This document shows positions 1 to 9,100 of a stretch of DNA of 10,799 bases, in pieces. Positions within the stretch are counted from its first letter, which is position 1, and each line of letters opens with the position of its first letter. Below the pieces are notes generated by a model, which was given only the letters and a program-made list of their open reading frames with translations, did not search any database and was not told where the DNA came from. The position numbers and the translations under genes were made by a program. Source of the DNA: Cytophagales bacterium (GTDB lineage Bacteria; Bacteroidota; Bacteroidia; Cytophagales; UBA9547); NCBI GenBank assembly GCA_025360395.1, contig JANYCH010000275.1, positions 1 through 10,799 on the forward strand, in the 5' to 3' direction.

Positions 1-120
1 CAAACAGCAATAGCTTCAGGATTAACAAGTTATGGAGATTATTTTTTTATATTGACTGATACAATTAATACAGCATATTGTAATGATACGATAAAAGTTT
101 CTAAAATTGTACCTCCAACA
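1..120 (+). other. C-terminal end of a beta-rich module of the giant protein
   Basis: About 40 residues in the same frame as the giant CDS, with one cysteine in a TAYCND context followed by a short strand and a PP linker. It looks like the last strands of an Ig/PKD-like module whose beginning lies outside the window. This supports the view that the coding region continues upstream rather than starting at TTG 52. Confidence 0.6.
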
Positions 121-3100
121 GCAATCGCAGGTTCAGATTTAACTGCCTGTGAATCTTCAAGCCCTGCTGCCATAACGCTTTCAGGGGCTAGTACTGGTGG
201 AAGTGCTTCCACGGCTGCATGGTCAATTACTGCTGGAGGTGGAACCTTAAGTTCAAGTGCCCAAACCAATGATCCAGCTAGTGTAACATACACACCAGCT
301 GCTAATTTTTCAGGTACTGTATCTTTAACATTATCCAGTAATGTACCCACCAATTGTACTGTAGCTACCGATACAAGAAATATCATTATTAGCCCACGCC
401 CAACAGCTATAATTACTGGGAATCAAACAATTTGTAATGGAAGTTCTACTAGTAATATAAGTATTGCTTTAACCGGCAGCCAACCATGGAGTGTTACTTA
501 TACAGACGGTATTACGCCTGTGACTGTATCTGGTATTACAAGTAGTCCATATACCTTTACTGTAAGCCCAACTAGCACATCGACTTACACGGTTACAGCA
601 CTTAATGATGCAAAATGCACTGCGCTTGTCAGTAATCTGACAGGTGGAGCCATTATTACCGTAGATCCTAAATCAGTAGGTGGAACAGTGACTACCAGTA
701 CCACTATTTGCCCAGGTGCAAATAGTGGTACTCTAACATTAGGAGTACATGTAGGAAATGTTTTGCGTTGGGAAAGTTCAACTAACGGCTTTGGAGCAAT
801 TACAACTATTGTCAATACAACAACTAGCCAAGTTTACACAAATTTAAATGCGACAACAGAATACAGAGCTGTAGTAAAGTCAGGTACTTGTTCTTCTGCA
901 AATTCAACTCCAGCAAAATTAACAATAATTCCAGATCCAAATGCTGTTAATCCTGTAATAACTGCGTCGCCGACAGCTGTTTGTGTAGGTGGAATTGTTA
1001 CCGTGCAGATAACAAACACAGAAAATGGAGTAAAGTACTACGTAAAGGATAATGGAACCAAAATAGATTCACTTATTGGTAATGGAGCTACGGTTTCTAA
1101 AGGTGTATCCATGCCTACAGTAGGTGTTTCAAGAACATTGACATTTACTGCTTCCAGAGGAGGTTGTGCTGAAATACCTTTAGGTGGTTCTATAGCTATT
1201 AGGGTAGACACAGGTTCAAAGACAAACCTGACCGTAACCGCCAATCCTTCAACAATTTGTGTTGGAGGAACGACCACTATCACTGTTTTTGCTGCTGAAT
1301 CAAATGTAAGCTATCAATTAACCGATTCAGGAAATCCTATTAGTGGTTCTGTTGTTGGAACTGGTGGTAATATTATTTTTGGTCCTATTTCCGGACTTAC
1401 AGCAGGAACCCATACTCTTATAGTAAAGGCAACCACGGCTGGATGTGGAACTGTAAATTTATCTCCTCCTCCTGTTGTTGTGGTTAATCCTGATCCTGGT
1501 AGCACAAATCCTGTTTTTACCGATACAACAGTGTGTTCAAGTGCAACGAATGTTAAAATAAACATTACTAATTCAATTCCAGGCGTTACCTATACTTTCA
1601 AATTCGGAGCTACAGTAGTTGGTACAGTAACAGCTAGCGGAACAACAGCGAGTGTAGTTATTCCTATCGCATCACTTAACCCGACAGCAAATTTAATCAC
1701 AACCCGTTCCCTTGATATAACTGGATCCATAGCCCAGTGCACAAGCGTGGATTTTACTGACAAATCAGTCATCACAATTAATCCAAACCTTTCGGCATCA
1801 GGCCCTTCTTTTACAGACACTACAGTATGTTCTAATGCCGGGAATGTTAAGATAGATATTACCAATGCTATATCTGGTGTAAAATACACTTTCAAACTGG
1901 GAGCAACAGTTGTTGGAACAGTAATTGCAAGTGGACCAACGGCAAGTATTATCATTCCAATAACATCCCTTAGCCCGACAGCAAATGTAATATCATCCCG
2001 AACTTTAGATGTCAGTGGATCAATTACCAATTGCAGTGTGGTGGACTTTAATGATAAATCGGTCATCACTATAAATCCTGATATTTCTGCAGCCGGTCCT
2101 TCATTTACAGATACAACAGTATGTTCAAATGCAGGTAACGTTAAAATAAACATTACAAATGCCATATCGGGTGTAACGTACACTTTTAAACTGGGAGCTG
2201 CAGTTGTAGGAACAGTAACTGCAAACGGAACAACAGCAAGCCTGATAATCTCTATTGCATCACTTAATCCTACTGCTAATATAATTACCATCCGTACACT
2301 GGATGTAACCGGCTCTATTACAAATTGTAATGCGGTACTTTTCAATGACAAATCGGTCATCACCATTAATCCAAATCTTAACGCAGCTGGCCCTTCTTTT
2401 ACCGATACTACTATATGTTCTAATGCAGGGAATGTCAAAATAAATATAACCAATGCAATAGCAGGTGTCACCTATACATTCAAATTCGGAGCTACAGTAG
2501 TTGGAACAGTAACAGCAAGCGGAACAACAGCAAGCCTGTTAATTTCTATAGCCTCACTTAATCCTACAATAAATTTAATATCAACCCGTTCCCTAGATGT
2601 GAGTGGATCTATAACAAATTGTAATGTTGTGGACTTTAATGACAAATCGGTCATTACCATAAATCCAAACATTTCTGCATCTGGCCCATCATTTACAGAT
2701 ACGACTGTTTGTTCCAACACTGCAAACGTCAAAATAAATATTACCAATGCTATATCTGGTGTTACCTACACTTTCAAATTGGGAGCTACAGTAGTTGGAA
2801 CAGTAACAGCGAGCGGAACAACAGCCAGCCTGAACATTTCTGTTGCTTCACTTAACCCAACAGCAAACATAATAACTACCAGGTCTCTTGATGTAACCGG
2901 CTCTATTACAAATTGTAATGCGGTACTTTTCAATGACAAATCGGTCATCACAATCAACCCACTTCCATTAAGTACTGTAACTACTGTTGGTGATACGATT
3001 TGCACAACAGATGTTAATGCCGATGTAACCATAACAAATGCACAAGCAAATGTGACCTATGAGGTTTATACCAGTGGGGCAGTACTTGCGACCGGAAGTA

Positions 3101-6100
3101 GGGGAACTAATGGATTGCTCACTATATCACTTCCAAGAATAGGAAACCTCAGCACTGGAGATAATACTGTCAATATCAGGGCTATATTTTTACCATGTAG
3201 CCAGGTAGGATTATCTCCTGTGAATATAAAAGTCAACCCACTACCATCCGCTACATCCTCAATATCAGCTGCACCACCTGTTGTTTGTGCAGGTGGTTTA
3301 AGCACGGTCAGTATTGGAACGTCAACCGCAGGCGCCACTTATAGAATTTATGACAATGGAGTTTTGACTGACTCAATTGTTAGCACGGGAGGAAATATTA
3401 CCAAACAGGTAAATATGAACATTGTTGGTTTGAGAGTCATCACTGTAAAAGCATTTATAAAAGGTTGCGGAGTAGTTGACTTAACAAATAAGGACACTGT
3501 AACCGTTCTTAACGGCAATAACATAAACATTCCTGTCACAGCAGATGACACGGTTTGCATTGGAAAGCCAGTAACCGTTAGTGTTCAAAATACAGAACTA
3601 CTGGTTGATTACCAGGTGTTTGAAAATACGACTTCTTTGTCAGCAGTTAAACCAGGAACTGGTGGAACGCTAACTTATACAATAAATGGTCTTGCTGTCG
3701 GTTCTCACCTGTTAAAAGTAACCGCTACTACTGTTTGTGGTCCTGTTGATTTAAAAGCAAAACCAATCGTCATTGTAAATGGCAACCCAACTGCAACCCT
3801 TGCTGTAAAAGGAGATACATTATGCTTTCCTTCAACAGCTGACTCAATGGTGACCATTTTTGCAGCACAAAATGGTGTTACTTATAAAGCCTTCATAGCA
3901 GGACAACTTGCCGGGCAAGGAAAAGGTACAGGCTCAAATTTAAAATTCGCTATCAAAAGATCCTTGTTAGCAACAGGGAACAATTACATCAAATTCACTG
4001 CGACCAATACTGGATGTACTGTCGTGAACCTGAAAGATTCCGCTAACATGCGTGTTAACCTTCCGCCAAACATTAATTTATCTGTGTTAGGCGATACTGT
4101 TTGTAGTGTGCCGGTAACAAATCCGGTTGTAAAAGTTTTAAGTGCTGAGGACCAGGTAAAATATACTGCCTTCCTCAATACAATCCTGGTAGGTTCCGGG
4201 ACCGGTCCACAAAATTCATTGGGAATCAGCATCGACAATACAAAACTGTCTCCAGGTAACAATACAATCAGGTTTGTAGCTACAATCAATGGATGCCCGG
4301 TTGCTGATTTGCTAAAAACTGCAAATGCGAGGATTAATGCCCCTGCTAATGTCAATGCTATAATTTCTAACGACACGGTTTGTACTCTAAATGGTGCCAA
4401 CCCAAGAATAATAGTAAAAAATGCTGAACTAGATATTATTTACAGGGCACTGAAAAGTGGAGTTGAAGTTGGCAAAGGAAAGGGTACAGGTGTTGATCTT
4501 CCTATAGGTATTGATAAAACAGCTCTGACACCAGGTGACAATTTGATTGTCATAGAAATGACTTCCTTTAAATGTGCTTCGGGTTCTGTAAGCAAGAATA
4601 TCAGGGTTAATACATTACCCAGTGATAAATTAACAGTTAAAGACACAACCGTTTGCACAAATAGTCCTTTAACACATGTAGGAATTGAGGGGACCGTTGC
4701 AGGCGTAACTTATTCTGTCTATGAAGGGACTGTAAAAAAAGGAAATTCTATAACCAGTCAAGGTGGAATTTTGAATATTCCTATTACAGTAGGAAATGGA
4801 AGCAACCAATTAAATCCAGGTCAAAATATTCACAATTTAATTGTGAAATCATTCATTCCTGGTTGTGATACTGTCCTATTAGGAGATACTGCGATGATCA
4901 AAATTAATCAGTTACCCTCTGATAATCTTACTATTACAGGAAGTTCTGGTTGTGGTGACGCTAAAGTAACGGTTGCCAATACAACTGCGGGTGTATTTTA
5001 CCAGGCGTTTAAAGGAAATGCCCCTGTTAATACACCAGTAAAAAGTAATGGAGGATTATTAATTTTAAGTATCCCTTCGGCTAATCTGGGTATTGGGACA
5101 CATGTCATCAATGTTTCTGCCACAATAGATGGTTGTGCTGTAGTAATGCTTAAGGACACCGCAAGTGTAACAGTAAAAGAAGTGCCAAACGGGAATTTGA
5201 AAGTTACAGGAAGTACGGTTTGTACCAATTCTGTTAATGCCTCAGTTACAGTTGAAGGAACAAAACTTAACGAGGTTTACCAGGCTTACTTAAACAATAT
5301 TGCAATAGGAGATTCTGTGAAAAGCACCACTCCAAATATTTTATTGACTCTTCCGGTATCCCAATTATCAGAGGGAATTAATATTATAAATGTTCGGTCA
5401 AGACTTGCTGGTTGTGGAGAAACCACTCTTTTAGATACGGGTTTGGTCATGATAAACAAACTCCCAGATCCAAAACGTACAATAAGTGGGTCAACAGTTT
5501 GTTCAAATAGTCCATCCGGACAAATATATATTGACAACTCTAAACCAAGTGAGATCTATAAGTTATATGAAGGAAATATAGCAAAAGGTGTGGCAAAAGC
5601 TGGTAATGGTGGACGTTTAGAAATAGATGTTCCAATTGGATTGTCATCAAATTCATTGAATAAAGATGTTGAAGACCATATTTTAAGTGTAATTGCCTTA
5701 ATTCCAGGCTGTGATACTGTTAAATTTGACCAAACTGGTTTGATCAAAATTTCGCAGCAACCAGATTCCAACCTGATAGCAACAGGAAGCATTGGTTGCG
5801 GTGGAAATGCAGATCTGACCGTAACTGTTGCGGGAACAAAAAATAAAGAAGTTTACCAGGCATATCTCGATACTGTGAAAGTGGGAAGCCCGGTAACCAG
5901 TTCCGGAGGAAATGTTATCCTTAGATTGCCGGTTAACAGTCTGAAAGTTGGTAAAAACATTATCAATATATCTGCCTCTATTATAGGATGTACAGATGTG
6001 AAATTGAAAGATACAGCCTTGGTGGTTGTAAATACTGATTTGGCCAATGACCTTACGGTAATAGGTGATACTGTCTGCAGCGACTCAAAAACTGCTCACC

Positions 6101-9100
6101 TTACCATTTTACAAACTAAAGCAGGAGAAAAGTATATTTTCGAATTAAATAGCCAGTTAGTACGGAATGATACTATAAGTTCAGGAGGTAGTTTTAAAGT
6201 CCCAATTCCTGTAAATGCGTTGTCTCCAGGAATGAACAGTCTTGTTTTAAAATCTCAAAACCCTGGTTGTGGAATTGCCCTTCTTACTAATCCAGGCCTA
6301 ATTCTCGTTAACAGTAAACCTGAAGTCGGTCTGGGACTTGATGGAGATATTGTCTGCAGTAACGGGACAAATGCACAAGTTACAATTGCCAATACGAAGG
6401 CCGGCGAAACATATTATGCTTACAATAAAGGAAATTTGGTAGATTCCGTGTTAAGTAATGGAAATGGAATTGTATTTAATATTCCTGTGAGTGTGCTTAG
6501 TGTTGGTATCAATAAGATCCATGCAAAAGTATTTATCAAAGGTTGCGGTACTCAGGATTTGAAAGACACGGCAAAGGTTTTGGTTAATCCTTTGCCTTCT
6601 GATAGTTTACCTGTTATTGGAGATACTGTTTGTATTGGAAACAAAATTGTAACAGTCACGATAAAAGGGACCAGGGTCAATGAAAGGTACCAGGCCTACG
6701 AAAATGGTAAAATAATAGGAGGAGAGAAATTGAGTGCCGGAGGTAATTTGCAAGTAAACCTGCCCTTAGGAACCAATGGATTGGGTGAAGGTTATCATAA
6801 AATTGAAATAAAATCTACTATTGATAGCTGTACCGTTGTAGATTTAAAAAATTGGGCTGACGTACTGATCAATACTTCCCCCGATTCAAGCCTTGCCGTA
6901 ATTGGAGATATAGTTTGTAGTAATGGAGATTCTGCAACTGTGCAAATCCTGGGTACCAGGAAAGGTGAAATTTATAGGGCCGAGTTGAATAGTCTCTTTG
7001 TGAGTCAGGCTGTTACAAGCAACGGTGGAATTGTCACACTTAGAATTCCTGTTAATTCCTTAAGTCCAGATACTAACTTTATCAATATTTTTGCCAGGGT
7101 TATAGGCGCTGGTTGTCCTGACATCATTCTGAACAATCAGGCAAAAGTAATGTTAAACGGTTTGCCTACGGCCAACTTAAAAGTGGCTGGTGATACAGTT
7201 TGTAGTTCAGGAAATCAGGCTTTTGCTAAAGTCAAAATCTACAATACAACAAAATCTGTAACGTATACTGCCTATTCAAATGGTAATATTTTAGGCCAGC
7301 CAATAGTAAGTACAGGAGATACTGTTGTAATTTCTATTCCAATTGACCAGTTAAAACCAGATTTGAATATTGTGAATTTCATAGCCTCTATTGACAGTTG
7401 CGCTAATGTCAATCTTAAAGATTCTGCTTTTGTTATTAAAAATAAATTACCGGTCATTACCACTTCGGTTGAGGGATCTACGGTTTGTAGTAACAATGAC
7501 AATGGTACAGTAACCATCAGCAAATCTGAATTAAATGCAGTTTATATCGCCAGGTCTGGGAACACTCAAATTGGTTCTGCTGTTACTGGAACCGGCAATG
7601 ATATAACACTTGTCTTACCTATTAATCAATTAAAACCTGATACTAATGTTATTTCAATTGATGTAAGTATCAAAGGATGCGGTACTCAGACATTAACACA
7701 AACAGCACTGGTAATAGTAAATCCAAAACCAAGCGCAGAATTAAATACTGAAGGAGATGTGGTTTGCGAAACAAGTCCGGTAGCTAATGTTAAAATAGAA
7801 CTGACACAAAGAAATGTTAGTTACCAGGCATATTACAAAGGTCAAAAAATCGGCTTACCTATGGTAAGTGATGGTAATACAGTTAACCTTACAATTCCGG
7901 TTCCCAGCTTAACCGATACAGAAAATAAAATATCTGTAAAAGCGTCTATCAATAAATGTGAAGATGTAGACCTGAAAGATACTGCATTGGTAGTGGTGAA
8001 TAAAGTACCGAGGGCAGGATCTGTAACAATTTCAGGTAGTTCTATTTGTCCAGGCGATGATGGAGAAGTAACAATGTCTGGAGGAGATCTGAATGTTGTT
8101 TATAATATTTTGGTCAATAAGGTAGCAACGCCATTCACTTTCAAAGGCAATAGTCCACAAACAACCATCACCATTCCGGCATCTTATTTACCTGAATACA
8201 CCAACTTAGTAACCTTGAGAGCTAATATTCCTTCCTGTAAACCTGAGGACATTGGAGATGGTACTTCTATTTACGTCCTTTCTAAACGTTTAAAAATTAC
8301 GGGTAAGACACTTCTATGTGATTCAAGTACCAGTGACTACCAGACAGATACTATCTTAGGGGCACTTTCTTATAAATGGACTGTGACTGAAGATGCTAAA
8401 ATTGTATCTCCTTTCGATACTGCATCTTCTGTTAGTGTAAGGTTTGGGACTCGGTCGCCTTTAATATCTGTGGTTCCTATGGCCACAAAAAGGACATGTC
8501 CATTGGCTGGGGATACTATAAAAGTTATCATTGAGCCAAAAGTCAAAGGTAATGGTTTCATCAGCAGTAGGGATACTGTTTGTTTGAATGAAATTGACAG
8601 CGTATATGCAGGCGGATTAACTGGTGTTTCTTCATACAAATGGATATGGTCGGATAGCATCGAAGTTTTAGGTGTCACCAAAATAACGAGAAAAGATTCG
8701 ATACAATATGTGGAGCCAGGAGTAGTGAAACTGGAAGCTATAGCTTATAGTAATTGTGCTGTAGCTTATGTTGATACCGTAATAAAATATGTCAGGGTAC
8801 TTAGTATCCCTCATGTAGAAGCCAATGAATATGAAGTAATTCCAATGAAGGGGACTGACAATACTATCAATCTAAATGGATCTGGTACCACCGTAACTTC
8901 AGGAAGAGATACAATTTCTTATAAATGGTATGCAGATAGATCTACACCAGGACAAATTATAAATCCACAGTCTTTATATGATGCTACATTAATACCAACA
9001 GGGAAAGAGACTAAGGTTTATTTGCTTGCAAGCAATATAAATGGCCATTGTCCGGCAAAAGACAGTGCAATTATCAACCTTACTTTCAAGCTCGAAATCC

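Larger units (their letters stand above)
1486..2955 (+). repeat. Five near-identical 294-bp units (U3-U7), no indels
   Basis: Units at 1486-1779, 1780-2073, 2074-2367, 2368-2661 and 2662-2955 are each exactly 98 codons. Shared residues include FTDTT-[VI]-CS, NVKI-[ND]-ITN, YTFK, VVGTV, ASLNPT or a close variant, R-[ST]-LD and DKSVITI. By hand count U5 and U7 differ at about 10 of 98 residues, U6 and U7 at about 16, and U4 and U6 at about 19. Many third-codon positions differ between units, so copies are not brand new except in patches. This block contrasts with the flanking units, which share only the fold pattern. Slippage or recombination could change copy number without breaking the frame. 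Confidence 0.93.
931..8277 (+). repeat. Array of 26 tandem two-cysteine units (90-99 codons each)
   Basis: Unit starts, placed by hand at the Asn/Pro linker: U1 931, U2 1207, U3 1486, U4 1780, U5 2074, U6 2368, U7 2662, U8 2956, U9 3235, U10 3508, U11 3778, U12 4057, U13 4336, U14 4609, U15 4906, U16 5176, U17 5455, U18 5752, U19 6031, U20 6310, U21 6586, U22 6871, U23 7156, U24 7441, U25 7720, U26 7999; end 8277. Common pattern: linker N-x-x-P, GDTVC, alternating V-x-V/I-x-I strand, V-x-Y about 20 residues after the cysteine, a G-rich turn, strand I-x-I/L, L-x-x-G-x-N, strand, GC, then V-x-L and a final V-x-V strand. Every unit has exactly two cysteines, 52 in all. Inference: each unit is a beta-sandwich closed by one disulfide, forming a long stalk. 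I cannot assign the unit to a named family by eye. Confidence 0.88.

Noticed and set aside
1590..2471. Long minus-strand open frame opposite the repeats, itself repetitive
   Set aside because: It lies wholly inside the giant CDS, its repeats are just the complement of the 294-bp units, and it lacks any recognisable domain. Codon usage of the plus-strand gene keeps this frame free of stops.
1486..2955. The near-identical block as an assembly artefact
   Set aside because: The units differ at many synonymous and some amino-acid positions, so they are distinct copies; however, a wrong copy number from collapsed reads cannot be excluded from sequence alone.
931..8277. The tandem repeats as a CRISPR array or non-coding satellite
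   Set aside because: Units are 270-297 bp, all multiples of three, continuously coding, and diverge in a protein-conserving way; there is no short repeat-spacer pattern.
2472..8681. Many shorter minus-strand open frames (60-140 codons) opposite the giant gene
   Set aside because: All overlap a strongly supported coding frame with recognisable domains; none has an independent domain or start context.
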